Below, piece after piece: positions 14,492 through 27,500 of a stretch of 64,000 bases of DNA. Position 1 is the first letter of the stretch. The number at the start of each line of letters is the position of its first letter. Position numbers and translations under genes: made by a program. The notes under the pieces are model-generated. The model worked only from the letters and a program-made list of their open reading frames with translations, did not search any database and was not told where the DNA came from. Origin of the DNA: Dicaeum eximium. Its lineage: Eukaryota > Chordata > Aves > Passeriformes > Dicaeidae. Location of the stretch: NCBI GenBank assembly GCA_013396995.1, contig VWZP01007922.1, positions 806,001 through 870,000 of the forward strand, written 5' to 3'.

Positions 14492-14507
14492 AAGTAAGTA
14501 AGTAAGT
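14492..14507. repeat. Short (AAGT)n microsatellite
   Basis: Four AAGT units in tandem, read directly. Confidence 0.8.
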
Positions 14508-15451
14508 ACTGTTGTTGAATTTCAATCATGTCATGTCTTGTCTCATTAGAAGAGGACTCTGAGTTGATTTTTACAGGAATCTGAAGTTTAAGGTCTTTAC
14601 CCTCATGAGTTGTTGTACATAATAACATTTGGATCCAGATGAAGAGTCGTTCCTTGATCATTCCTATGTCATTTGCTTCTGAAAAATTCTGTTGAGCATC
14701 ATCCCACTATGAATAAGCTACACATATCCCAAACAAGCACTAATTATGCTTACTAAACACTATCAAAACTTAGTGTATGAAGAGTGGAGTAGGACAAGGA
14801 TTCTCAACAAAAGAAAAAATTACTGTGAGTGCATATCAGATCTTAAGGGTCAAATTCTCTGGACAAGGCAATATATCTTCACTGGCAACCACAAACCTAT
14901 ATAATGTAATCCTGTCTAAAACCAGTGCAAGCAAACCAACAAACAAACAAAAAAATCCCTCTCAAACAGTTCCAGGAAACTGTTCATCTTTCTGACAGGA
15001 AGTTGTCCCATTTCCTCCTGTGTCTGAGCTCTCTCATCTGTGGCCACTTAATGGTCTGACACAACTTCACCTGAGTTAGTGTTACTTAGCCTAAAGGTTT
15101 CCAGAGAGATTATCTTCTGATCACAGACACTAGTACTTTCATACATATCTTTGGTTTGCTTTTGCTTTATAAGATAGATCTGCTGTCAAGTCAAAGTCCT
15201 ATCACTGCACCTTTCACAGCTCTAAGAATGTCATACCACAAAAATGAAAAAAAAAGTATTTTCACCAGACTCAGAATTATTAATTTTAGAGTAGGTTATA
15301 AAAACCAGACTATAAAATAATTCAGTCTTTTAATGAAGAAAATGGAAACAAGAAAATGAAGAGAAAACAGGCAAAATTGCTAATTTAGTACTTCTAATTT
15401 TCAAAAGAAGATTTTTGACATACAGAAAAAACATTTAATAAAAGTAATTAA

Positions 15452-15465
15452 TCTCTCTCTCTCTC
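15452..15465. repeat. Short (TC)n microsatellite
   Basis: Seven TC dinucleotides followed by a C run, read directly. Confidence 0.8.
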
Positions 15466-18400
15466 CCCTTAAAAAAGAACATGTCTGGAAGCTTAATGCC
15501 AGCTAACTGAATGTGATAAATTTAATCTTTTTATGTTAGCAAGAAAAAAGAAGGGATAATTAGTTTACTATCCTCAGATACTCTGAATTACTCTAGTTTG
15601 TGAAAAAATGTCAGACTATATCAGAAATATAATTTTTAGAGCAGTATGTTTTAAAATTTTCAGACTCACTAAAGGTTACTAGAATGGCCATTTTCTGAGG
15701 AAAAACAGTGCAAGAATGAATTTCAGCATAAAATTGGATTTTGTTAACACAAACATGAGTTTATGACAGAAGTGAAAATAAACATTTGTGTAACATGGTA
15801 AGTGGGACACAGATATACAAGATGTGTTCACTCCATTTAGAGCATACTGTAGACGTGTTATGAACATGAAGACAGACAAACAACAAGCAGAAGAGAGAGA
15901 ATCCTGGGCCTAACCTGTCCCCTCTGAGAAGACTTGGAATTAAAAAAATGTTAATTTAGCGCTGTCATGCTCACCTTCAGGGAAAGAAATTGGAACATTT
16001 CAAGGAAAAGCAAGATCAACAAGATCACAGGTGGCTTATAAATAAAAAGTATGCTATGTAAAAATAATTTAACAAAATGCTTTGCCTTTTTATTACCCTT
16101 AGTTTAAGTACACATATATATATACATCCAGAAAAATTATTCATGTCCATTGTATAGGCACACAGGGAAGAAATGAACAATTTTCATCATTTAAAATAGA
16201 TGATATGTAAAACTGGCCCATGAAGATTTCCTGTGCTAGCCATCTGTCTTAAACTAATGGCAAAGAAGATATAACAGATAGGAAACCCACAGAGTCTGAA
16301 AATAATGCAGTGTCCTCTATCATTTTGATACTTCTAAGCTTAGAAAAGCATAGGATCAGATCAATGGGCCTATTTCCCAAGTCAGTTCTGAAATAAAGAA
16401 TGAGATTTCTTAAAGAGACTAATTTTTATCTTCTAATTCTCACTCATTTGCATAAATCAACACTGCATACATGGGGGCTGTCAGGGAATATCTGCTCCCC
16501 AGAATGGGATTCACCAGGAAAAGAACCAAATGCACAAGTCAAGGCATCTCTTTTCTGGTGCAGGCTGGACACCCCAACAAAATACATCATTCCTGATGCT
16601 CCATTCTGGCAATCAGTTGCAAAGTGCTTGTAGTTTTTCTTTACTTGGCCACCAGAAACAAAGGCCAGAGATCAAGAGCTCCTGCAGTCTAAGTAGAAAA
16701 GCCATAAAATGTGTAGGAAAAAGCAAATATCTTCAGTCATTGCTGGGTAATAAATGTTGAAAGCAGTATTTTCAAAGGATGGGAAAATTAGAGCTGAAAT
16801 GGAGAAAAAGTCTTGTTTTTTTCTCTTTAGTCTCAGTACTCTTTTATATGTCAGACACCACACACTTGCAACACATCTAGTGAATTCTGCATCCAAAGAT
16901 CTCTGTCTTGTTAAGGCATAAAATTGCAGCACCATGGCATCTGCATTTCAAACACTAGATTACTTCAAAAAATAATGGAAAATGTACAGTGTTTGATAAA
17001 TATTATGGATATAAACAGTCTTTCAATTTTAATCCCAAAGTTTATAATTAAAAATTGCAGGGTTTAGCCAAATGCCTTTGGGCTTTTCCTGGAATTGATG
17101 TTTCTGACTATATACTAAAGGGTCAAGATTTTCAACAGAAACATGTTTGATTAAACTTTTTTCCTCCTACTCTTATTGCTCTTTCCCCTGAGGAAAAAGT
17201 GGAAAAGCAAGCATACAAGAAAATGTTTGCTCAGCTTCAGTCTCGGCAAAGAAATTAAAACCAAGAGATTTTACAAAATTGCCTAAGATATCACTAGAAG
17301 CTTAGATTAAACCACAAGCCTAAACTCAAAGTGTGGAACACAGAATGAAAGACATAATTTTAACTAGCAATTGCCAATCCAAGGAAAGGCATGGCACGCA
17401 GAGCAGGGAGTGCATCATCTCTTTAAGCTTTAAATACACTTGGGATTTTAGACAGACAATATGTTTGAAATATACAACTTCTAGGTTTCAGCAATAGTAC
17501 CTACAAGATTAATGGCCCTTCTCAATTACTAGAAAGAGCAAAGGCCCAGAGAGGAAATGTTTTGTTAGAATGGATAATCTATCTGAGAAGAAATCTGCAT
17601 GGCTGTTTTGTCTTCTGCATTAGAAACGGGCACTGCTGGCTCACTCATTACTTCATTGATATAATTTCACTGCACTGATGGCTATTTAAGAGATCTCTTG
17701 GGTCAGCAGGAACCCCAAGGAACTTTATAAGGAAGAGGGATCACGGGAACCTTGGACTAGTTGACCTGTTACCAACAAACTAGTAAATAAATATATTCTA
17801 AAACAAGCTTTCAGTTCCTTCTCAGCAATCGTTAATCTCAATACTGGAGTCTATGGAGAATTCATAAGAATATACTGTGGCTAATGCTCAGCACTTTTTC
17901 TTAATGCTTAATATTCCTTCTATCTGTTCCTTGGCTAAATCTGATTATCAGTGGAAAAAAAAAAATCCAGTTCCAGCTCTCTGGTTTAATTCCAATTATC
18001 ATATCTTTATATCATAAACTGAGACTCCCATTTGTGGCATTGATATTCTTTATAAAAAGCAATTTCCTAAGACTCTCAGCACCTCTCTAAAGTCTTATTC
18101 TGACATTAGTACCAGGGGAAATTATTTGCCTATACTTAAATTGCTTATTTTTTACTAGCATGTAAAAAGAAACCAAATCTCCTGAATACTAATTGTGTGA
18201 TACAATCACAGGTTATTCCTTTTACTTTATTTTCCTCCTCACCACCAATGCAAATTTTGAACTTGCTTTGAAGAACTTACAGAGACCCAAGGCATCAAGT
18301 CTGGACTCAAATGTTCCTCTTACCCATTTAGGTTCACAACAATTTCTCTTTTCTCCTGGCCGGGTATGTTTTGCCTCTGTATCATTTGCCTTCATAATTA

Positions 18401-18619
18401 CTTTACAAAAAGTCAATGTAACAATTTTGAAAGTATTTTTCCTATGGGGAAAACTCACCATTCAGAAGGTATTACAATTTATACAGAATTATTATCAATC
18501 CTAAAGTGAATATGCAACCTCTGCTGGTTTTCTAGTATCAGGTTTGAGAACTACTAGACATAGGAATCACAATTACTGTTGTGACAATAAAAGCCATATA
18601 TACATCAAAGGAAGCACTC

Positions 18620-18738
18620 AGGATCAAGTTGAATGAGTCCTTGAGCAACATGGTCTAAAGAAGAAGGTACCTGCACATGACAAAGAGAGTTGGACAAGAT
18701 TTGTAGAGATCCCTTCCAACACAAGCACTGTGATGGTC
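18620..18738 (+). mobile_element. CR1 LINE 3'-end fragment
   Basis: The plus strand follows the last part of the CR1 3' UTR in order: 'ccttgagcaacatggtctaa', a block equivalent to the 'cctgcccatggcag' segment, 'gagttggacaagat' with the following 'gatcccttccaacacaagca', then a degenerate terminal octamer region ('ctgtgatggtcac'). The copy is about 120 bp, severely 5'-truncated, and diverged by many substitutions. It has no coding content. The opposite frame over it (18655-18885 minus, 76 codons) is a shadow. Confidence 0.75.
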
Positions 18739-19111
18739 ACAGCATTTCAAAGCCTGTTTCCCTTGGATCCTCACAAACCTCAGCTCTCTTAAACATAAGA
18801 ACCATTTATTCTCAGAAAAATTTGCAGGGGAAAACAAACTCCCATTTCTATTCAGCTTAGCCTGCAGGATGCTGGCATATGACAAACTGTCAGCTGAACC
18901 AATCCTGGGGATGAGGAGGATCTACATCCACAGGTCTCTTAATATTTTCTGCTATGAGCAAGTTTTGCATGTTGTCTTAGAGCTCCCAGTTTCCACTCTG
19001 GCTTTCGTCTCTCTTCTGGTTAATGGCATGGAAAATGGGTCCATATTTTCCTCAGGTTTTAAAACTTCTTTTATAAAAGCTAATTAAATAACTCTTTTTC
19101 TTTTTTTTTTT

Positions 19112-19139
19112 NNNNNNNNNNNNNNNNNNNNNNNNNNNN
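19112..19139. other. Assembly gap (28 N) inside a T tract
   Basis: Twenty-eight N are flanked on both sides by T runs, so the assembler or read technology failed in a homopolymer. The true length of the T tract is unknown. The run could be the complement of a retroposon poly-A tail, but no element is recognised beside it. Confidence 0.95.
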
Positions 19140-19333
19140 TTTTTTAGGCTTCCCTATCAATTATAATTTCTAGTGTTCTTATTTATGCTTTCTCAGACCC
19201 CAGTCTGATACAAAGAGCACCTACAGAAAGCTTTGAACACTGCTGGCACATTATTTACACCTTTAATGGCATCAGACTTCTTAAACTGAAACAATCCAAA
19301 GCAACAGCATTCACCTCTCTCACATCCCATCAC

Positions 19334-19388
19334 TATCAATCATTAGACTAAGGTAATCTCATTATCAATCATTAGACCTAGGTAATCT
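19334..19388. repeat. 29-bp tandem duplication
   Basis: A unit starting 'tatcaatcattagac' and ending 'ggtaatct' occurs at 19334-19359 and again at 19363-19388. The copies are offset by 29 bases and differ by one substitution. Read directly. Confidence 0.85.
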
Positions 19389-19430
19389 ATAACTATAGCT
19401 GAAGCCTCAGGAATTGGAATGGCAAGCAAA

Positions 19431-19527
19431 GAAAAACAAAACAAAACAAAACAAAATCCACACCAAACAAAAACAACCAAAAAAGCCAACCGACCCAAAA
19501 AACCCCAAAAACCCCAAAACAAACAAG
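19431..19527. repeat. A/C-rich low-complexity tract
   Basis: A purely strand-asymmetric run of A and C with few other bases. It includes four AAAAC units, then CAAACAAAAACAACC-type words and two CCCCAAAAA words. The 107-codon plus frame and the 83-codon minus frame covering it are composition artefacts rich in K, N, T, P or in F, G, W. Confidence 0.85.
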
Positions 19528-22500
19528 TATACATTTTTTCACAGACTGATATTTCACTAAATAAGACAGAAAACAGAGGGTTTTCTTCTCTCACTCAAAG
19601 TGAAATGTCTTTTCAGTCTTCCTTTCCAGTGCCTAAATTCCCCATTTCTTTCACATTCCAGTTCTTTTTCTGTCTCTGTCTTTTCCCTCAGAGCCCACTT
19701 GTTGGAAAAGGAAATTTACCTAACCCAGTCCTAAAGAATTAAGGAAAACCAAGAAACTTCCCACCTGACAGGCAAGCAGGCAGGGAGCTGTTTCACTGCT
19801 TCCCCTATCAAGAAAGAAGCCTTGTGAACAAACTGAGGCTCTCCTGTGGAATTTTGAACAACGTTGTGAACAATCTTCATCCAACATTTATGTCAGCAAA
19901 CTGGAAGTTTCACGGATAGTTCTATTTAAAATTCTTGCATTACTGAATTGTTCTTACCTTCACAACCTATGTTGAATTGTTCTTACCATCATAATAAAAT
20001 TAGCATCACAGACTACTTGAAAACTAGTTAATTTTTACTTTTTATTATAAAAAAAGGGCCCCCAGGACACTTATAGGAAATAGTAAGAATTCAGTTTGGA
20101 ATGCTCTACTGATTTCAGTTGTTCCTAATTTTGATCAATTTCAATTCAGTTTATTCTTAAAAAAAAAAAAAAACAGCTTATGATACTTACACACCACATG
20201 ACCATAGCTCGTAAGTGCAGGGGAGGGTTCAAAAGTGAAGAGAAATGAACTTTTATGTGGATAATGTGTAGTTTGCTAAAAAAAGATGTCTCAATAATTT
20301 TATCTAAATCCCACACAGAACCTTATGCAAATTTCAAGTAAGAAAGGCGAGGAAGAATAAAACTGTTACATTTGCAGACATACAAAAAACAGTCTGTCAG
20401 TCTTCCTCTCAGTAAAACTTGAGCATTACTAAATTCTTTAAAAAAAACTTTCACATCTTTTCAAAAATCAGTAATTTTAAATTTTCATCCAATCTTTTAG
20501 CCCTATATCTTCTTCCAACCCCTTTATTAGTAGTTGAAGGCAGAAAACAATCAGAGACTTTTCACAGCTACTGATTTGCAGTAAAATTTGCAGTAAATTT
20601 TGCAGTCCTTTGCAACACAAATCAAGTATTTACTTGTTACAATTATGTCTCTTCTCTGTGCATCTGGAATCAGTGTAGGTGAATGATCTCAGTGATCTGC
20701 TACCCAAGGGAAAAAGCAAGAGTAGAATCACATTTATCTCTTGTTTCTTTCAAACTCCTGCCAACCTTGGGCCAAAATCCATCTGGGAAAAGCACTTGCT
20801 TAGATCAGTCGGCATAGAATCCCAATATTATTCCAAAAAAAAAAGGGTCTGGTAGTGAGGTGTAACTCCCCAGTGCCTAAAACTCTGCATCATGTATCTT
20901 TCCAGCATCCTTTGGTGGTTTTAGGGCTGCTGGAGACAGGTAAGGCAGGATCAGCTGATACAGGTAATCACTGGGAAAAAAACTTGTGTACAGTAATGAA
21001 ATAGTCCAATTGCTCATTTTAGTGACAAAAGAGCTCCAGGATCTCTCCATATTCTAGTAGGTTTTTCCTATATTCATCAAAAAAGCTTTAAAAGCCTGGC
21101 TCTCCAGGACAGCAATTCTTCATTACTTTTCCATCACAGTAATTTTTCTTCTGTGTTTTAAATGTTTCTCGGTTTAACCATTTCTCCCTTAAATTCTGAT
21201 AGCTGTAGGACTACATCTCTGTTTTTCTCCACAGTGTTTTTCAGCTGTTCAAAGACATCCTCCTGTCCTTTAGCTCTTATCAGCTCTGGATATCTATTCA
21301 ATATCCAAACGTTGTCTTATTCCCCAGTAAGTTTCTCCAGCTCAAAAAAATTCACTAGAATTTCTTTTGGAAATCAGCATTTTCCTTAAAACACTAAAAA
21401 TTCATACTTTTCCCCACAGATCAGAATCAGAAATTTTCCAATAATCACATTTAAGCATGTGGGAAAAAAAATCTAACCATCACTGTTGACTAATAATGTT
21501 GTGTACACCCTTCCCCAAACCATGAAAACATGAAGTGTAAGATTAAAAGTACAGGCAATAACTAAAACTAACCATATTGCTCTACTATAACAAAATGTTA
21601 TTGCTTTGATACAAACCCCAAATTTCCTGATGCCAAATTTTTAATCCTGTTTTTAGATTTCTGGTGTCAACTTTTAAAAACACTCAGGGCAGCAACCACC
21701 TTTTCCATTCCCTGAAGATAGCCTGTCATTCCCACTTCTCTTTCAGCTTAGAGGGGCCCCTGTTCAGTGTTCCAGCTGCTTCTGGTAGCAGCACTGGAGC
21801 AGGCTCATTTGTGGCACCTCTGGTTTATTGTTTATGTGATCTCACAGTGATCCCATGGCAGCTGAGCATCCTGGAGCCCAGCTCAACATCTGCAAGTGTG
21901 TCCTTTGCCACTGGGGGAGGCCAAACCTTTTTCCAGCCACTAGATCTAGCCCAGGCTGGGAGACAGACTGGCTGACAGCTCCTCTTGCTGCAACTGCTGG
22001 CTGTGCCTGCCTCAACAAATCCCAGTGCTGGAGGAGACACTGTCAGGAGGTGCTTTGGTGCAGTAGACGTGTTATTGTGACTCCTCTCAAGACCAAACCA
22101 TTGCCCAAGCACTCGCAATTTTTCTAACTTTTCTCTGATTTTTCATGCCTCAAGTGCTTGTCTTGTACAAGAATCACATGGCAACTTTCATTAGCAGCTC
22201 TAGGTTTCTAAGTGAAGTTTCTGCTCTTTCAATCTTCAATCCCAGGCTGACTTGGTGACAAGGAGTAATGAGGTGGCATGCAAGTTTTGTCCCTTTCAGC
22301 TACAATAAATCCTCAGTAATTCTGATTTCTAGGCACTGCATACAGCAGCATGACAACTTCCCTTCACAAAGGCGTGTCTTCTCAGGCTGGAAGCTGTGTC
22401 CTTAATAAGACATGTTAAAGTGGATGTCATTTCTGTCATAAAGTGAAAAGATTTTTTGTCCAGATAAAGACAACTGCATCCTTGAGGAAGGCTGTGTCTA

Positions 22501-23671
22501 GGAATCAGAGTCCAATTGAAATCTAGTGCTCTTAACAACATCTGGGAGTTCCTGGTTTCTGCACCAGCATGGCTATCATCATTATCTTCAGCTTTTTAAG
22601 CCCTTGGGTCCTTGTGCTAAGCCCCTTTCTCTGTGTCCAGGGCTGGAAGGCAATTAGACCAGAGTCAGTGGTAAATGAAGCCCAAGGCTCTCTGCTGAAA
22701 GATTCAGTCACTTGAGACCCTTGAAGCTGACAGTGGAGAAACTAACAAGCAGAAAAGCAGAGCTCACTGATGCTTTGTCCCTACACTACTAATATGTAGT
22801 AAATAACATGTAGAGATATCCGCTTTTTTTTCTTTCAGCTTCACAAATTTTTGCAGCCTAAAGCAGGTTTACAAAGCAAGGGTTAGATCCTAAGCCAGCA
22901 GAGACACACCAGGCTCCAGGTGCAATGTGAGAAGGTCAGCAAGATGCTTCTCTCACATCTTTTTTGAGACTGACCAGAATCCCAGAGTCTTGTCTCTCCT
23001 CAGCCATGTAAACTGCTACACGAAAGACAAAGGATGAATGAGAGCATCTTATTTTGGTCACAGAGGTCCCTTGCTTGCTTACACACACACCTTATACTAA
23101 GCCCTGAAAGTGCTTAAGTGCAGAATCTAGTTATGTGTGAAACCACATTGATTTTACCTCAAAAATGCAGTCAGTTCTGGAACACTACATGCCCATTTGG
23201 GGTAAATACAAACACGGACTTCAAACTGAAACTGCTGGTCAAAATTAGGTGGGTATGGACACGCTGTGCCAAATCAATGATTTTGCTAGAATAACAGAAT
23301 TTAGTCCTCAGCCATGTGTCTTTTTAGACACATAATGATAAGGAATGCATCTTTGCTAAAAGAAAATCCTAAAATCCACTGTGGAAAAAAAAATTTAAGC
23401 CTGAATTCTTTGGTGGTTGACTTATACTGTGCCAAGGTTCCTGCAAAAGAAAGATGTCATTCTTCTTTCCCACTCTCCTTGCTGATTACAGAGATTATTA
23501 AACTATGTTTAGGGAGAACAGCTTACTTCACAGCACTTTCCAACTTCATCATTGAGGTAAGTCTTGTCCACTGTAAAGAAAATCTCTACATCCATTTCAA
23601 TGCACCAGATGGGCACTTGGAGCTAGTGTCACAAGGAGGGAGGACTAAGGATGTTAATATTCAGCATGATA

Positions 23672-24510
23672 TCATAAAATCACAGAATTATAGAATGGAT
23701 TGGGTTGGAAGGGACCTGAAATACCATCTAGTTCCAAGTGTTATGCCATGGGCTTGGATGCCACCCACTAGACCATATTGCTCAGGGCCCCATCCAACCG
23801 TGAACACTTCCAGGGATGGGGCATCCACAACTTCTCTGGCCAACCTGTTCCAGTGTATTACCGCACTCACGGTAAAGAACTTATTCCTAACATCTGATCT
23901 AAATCTCTCCTCTTTTGGTTTAAAGGAGTTACTTCTTGTCCTATTATTATCTGCCCTTGTAAAAACTCCATGTCTCTCTTCTTTATAAGTTCCCCTTGGG
24001 GACTGGAGGGCCTCAGTGGGATGTTCCTGAAGCCTTCTCTTCTCCAGGCTGAACAACACCAATTCAGTTTGTCCTCACAGGAGACGTGCTCCAGTCCTCT
24101 TCTTATCTTCATGGTGTTCCTCTGGATCCACTGCAACAAGCTCAGTCTTTCATGCACTGAGGACCCCAGACCTGGATGCAACACTCCAGCTGGGGTCTCA
24201 CATGAGGACAGAGTAGAGGAGGCAAATCACCTCTTTCCACTTGCTGGCTGCTCCTCTTTGAATATAGTCCAGGATACAGTTGGTCTTTTGTGCTCCAAGT
24301 GCCTACTCCTGGCTCAGTTCCAGCTTTTTCTCCACCAGAACCCCCAAACCCTTCTCCACTGCTCCCAGTGAGTTCTTCCCCAATCCTGAACTCACATTTG
24401 GGACTGCCCCAACCCAGGTGCAGCACCTTGCACTTGGACTTGAAGGTCATGAGGTTCTCATGGCCCCACTTCTCAAGTTTGTAAATGGTATTATGTGGGG
24501 TCCCATCTCA
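23672..24510 (-). mobile_element. CR1 LINE, about 0.84 kb, 5'-truncated
   Basis: This is the longest mobile element here and lies on the minus strand. Its 3' end (plus-strand left edge) has remnants of the terminal octamers ('cacagaattatagaatgg') followed by 'gggttggaagggacctgaa'. Further right it continues through the 3' UTR landmark blocks ('ccatccaaccgtgaacactt', 'ttccagggatggggcatcca') into the C-terminal part of ORF2. The right end is lost near 24510, giving the usual 5' truncation. CR1 elements move by target-primed reverse transcription with a self-encoded endonuclease and reverse transcriptase; this copy lacks both catalytic domains and cannot move. Confidence 0.92.
23750..24450 (-). 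pseudogene. Remnant of CR1 ORF2 C-terminus, frameshifted
   Basis: Within the CR1 copy, three overlapping minus-strand frames carry successive parts of the ORF2 C-terminal region. The first (24142-24450) has a 'KCKVLHLGWG' motif near its start and 'VRPQLECCIQVWGPQ' near its end. The next (within 23867-24184) has 'RGLEHVSCEDKL'. The last (23688-24062) has 'LFSLEKRRLQ', then 'NKFFTVSAVIHWNRLAREVV' and 'SPSLEVF'-like residues. These are the usual landmarks in the usual order, so frameshifts separate them. The endonuclease and the reverse-transcriptase catalytic palm lie upstream in the full element and are absent. It is dead coding sequence, not a host gene. Confidence 0.85.
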
Positions 24511-27500
24511 AACAAAATTCCCAAACCCAGACTCTGCTTTATACAAAGAGGAAGAGCTGTGTGGAAGAATCAAGACTCAGGATACATCCCATACAACACA
24601 AGGCTTCTACAACACCTCTGGAGCCTATGCATTAAAATCCTTACCATAAAACAGACTGAAGGGCTTTATGAACCCATATTGCACAAATTGCAAGTAAGTG
24701 CTACAGCAGCTGGACTCTTATGTAAGAGACAGGAAGACGTTTCTCCCTGCTGATAGTTCCTTTAGCATGCTGAAAGAACATGCACAAAGTCAGCCCCAGA
24801 AGAAAAGGTAGTCAAGTGGATACCCAGGTACTTATTGAAATCATAAGTGTTAAGAGTAAAGGTATGGATAGCTGCATGCATAGAGGAAATGACAGAAATG
24901 TGGGCATCTGGAGACCATAGGGGTACAACTATCTGCTAAAAGCAGTTAGATTTTAGCATATGGTTCAACTAGGAATATAACTTCCCCCATCCTCTTTCTT
25001 CTTCTCATGTGAGGAAAGGGTTTTAATACTTTGCCAGTTGCAGAGGGTTTAGGATAATATTATAACAAGAATGTCTACTGCTGTGAAATCATTACAAAAT
25101 CTTGATACATAGCCAGTAAAGCTATTAGCTGTGAGATATGCATATGTGATCTATTGCTGTTTTATTTCTTGGTTTTGCATAATACAGGGATTTTTTTGGT
25201 TTTTTGCACTCAAAAAGCAATATAATACCATGCTAGAATCAAAGATCCATCATAAGAATTTACCTGCGGGCTTATGAGATGGTTACAACAGGAGGAAAAA
25301 TAAATTGCAGCTAATAATAAGATAAGTTTACATGTGAACAAAACCATTGTCTACAACAATGGATATTGTTCTGCTTTGTTAAAAATCCCCTCATTTCAGT
25401 TTCTTTGCCTTTTCTTTCTCACACTACAAACATAAAAACATTTCAGAACATGAAATACAGAGAGTTGGTGTTTTGGTATTTTTTTTCATCCTCACTTTCA
25501 AAAACCATGGCAGTTGATCTTCTGATTACATAAGTCAGAACTGGATGATCTTGTTTGATCTCCTTCAGAGATCAATAGCCTCTCAACAGATGGCCAGATG
25601 AGAAGAGTAAATGTGCCTGAAAACAGCAATATAAGCCCTGATTCTAAGTAACCACAATTCACCTGAATGCTGTTTGACTGCCAGTTCTTGGGTCATTTTA
25701 ACCTTGTACACTTTCAAAGTATTTTTTTCAAATAGCTGCCCAGCTCAGCTTGTTCCATTCTACCTCCATTTCAGATTCTATTCCAAATAAGCCATAAGAC
25801 TTTCACAGAAGCTCAAAAGCTGAAGTCCAAAATTCACTCCAACCCATTGTTTGTATGTCAGTACAGTTCCCAGGTAATTCTTTAATTTCTTATCTGTAAT
25901 CTCACAATTGACAGTTTCCCATTTCTTAACAAAAACAGTTTCTATGTTACACTTGTGAGTTTTACCAAGATATCATTTAAGAGAAAATTTTCACTTTAGA
26001 GTAACAAGTTAAAGTCAATCCCAGTGTAGTTCTCAGCAAGCCTGGAAATGTAGAACACATGGTCTAAACACACAGGCTCCAAGGTCCTCGTGGGCTAGTT
26101 CCACATTTCTTGTTTGGTACCCAGTCATGCTGAGCTGAGATGAAGTGGTGTTCATGAGAAAAAAAGGGAAGGTTTAGCTGTAAAATGTTTTTTAAAATAG
26201 TAACCTTTATTCCTCGTGATTTTGTTAAGGAAAATTAATGGTGATTAGATGGAACGTGGAGAGAATGCAAAATAATGGAGTTCAGAAAAGTGTCCCATGA
26301 TTTTCCTGATTGGAATGCACGACATTCACCTGTACTGTGAGTGTGAACTGCAAACTGACAACAAAGTCCATTAGCAGTACTATATGATCCCTTCAAAGAA
26401 CCCGTGTGTTAACCATATGGCAAAGAACACAAATTACTATTCTGCTTTGGATCCCTCTTGCTCCCAAAAGATGTTTGAGGGAATGACATTCATAGTATCA
26501 TTTCACTATACACGATAATAATAAGGGCATATCGTTTTTATTATTCAAACCCTAAGAAAACAAAACAAACTAAAGACATACAGGAAAACCTGATTCTTAT
26601 TTCTCATACCAGAGATAATCAGGATTTGCTCTTCTGAGGATAGGAAGGTTGAAACAGTATAAATCAATGAAATAAGTACAGACATCTTTCAGCGCATCTG
26701 AGAGGAAATAACTTTAAAGCTGTGCATACATCTTGAGAAGAGAATTTGCTGAAAGTACTTTCACCTTGTCATGACTTTCCTCCACTGCATCCTCTGTGTT
26801 TCCCTTTATACAAAGATTGATATGAGATCAGTGGATTCAGAGGATGAGCATGAGAAACCCAAGAACTCAGCAGGTGTTTTCCCCTGGAGTTGCTCTGCTG
26901 TATAGAAGGGTTCAGCAATGCTGTTTACAGAATGTCTGTACACAGCCAGTAGCAGATACAATCTACCTGTATAACTAAGTATTCAGGAGTGTATTTAAGG
27001 CTTTTGCATTTAGATATTGCTCATATCAGCGCTGTTCTGTAACACTCAGAATAATGCACAGATATATCCTCACATGGCAAAAATAAGATTAGCTTTGACA
27101 GGTTTCACCAGACTATAACCCAGGTCAAAGTGTACTATATAATCTATGCAGAGAACATCAAAAGCTCTGCAGATTTTGCTTTCTACAGGAACTCAGTATG
27201 AGCCAGTGGAAGTAACCCAGGACAGTAGAAAATGTGCTAGTTACAACTTTTCATTTTTGACCTTGGTAAAGCAGACGTGGTTCATGCCACACTTGTCTGG
27301 TAATTAATCTACATAGTATGTGTCTTCTCCCACAGTGACTGCCTGGATCCATCCATCCTGCAGCTGTATTCTGCCTGATTGGAATTGCTTCACACTCCAG
27401 TAAAACAGGTGTCTCATGAGTAGCTGTACCTGGTCCATCTGGCAGTAATTTAACAATGATGCTTTTATTATTAGCACTCTATAATCAGTTCATTGTGTGA

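Larger units (their letters stand above)
14001..18619. other. Unique DNA with two short microsatellites, no gene seen
   Basis: A GC-richer patch at about 14025-14340 is open on both strands (100 codons plus, 72 codons minus) but matches nothing I know. The AAGT repeat at 14492-14507 and the TC repeat at 15452-15465 are the only tandem repeats of note. A short TA-rich run lies near 16111-16125. Confidence 0.55.
18739..23671. other. AT-rich DNA with a gap and low-complexity tracts, no gene seen
   Basis: This interval contains a sequencing gap, a 29-bp duplication and an A/C-rich tract, listed separately. A poly-A run lies near 20160-20173. The part at about 21740-22100 is GC-richer, with overlapping open frames of 90 to 103 codons on both strands, none recognisable. 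The open frame that begins at 23314 runs into the CR1 element, so its length is partly accidental. Confidence 0.55.

Noticed and set aside
19343..19742. Frames of 83 and 107 codons over the A/C-rich tract
   Set aside because: Extreme composition (K/N/T/P or F/G/W) comes from low-complexity DNA; no protein family is suggested.
23314..23988. 224-codon plus-strand open frame, the longest in the window
   Set aside because: Its second half lies antisense over the CR1 element and the first half has no recognisable protein content, so the length is accidental.
25528..25575. Words resembling the CR1 'ggatgatctt...gatctccttcagag' end
   Set aside because: The match is under 40 bases and lacks neighbouring CR1 blocks and terminal octamers, so it is not separable from chance.
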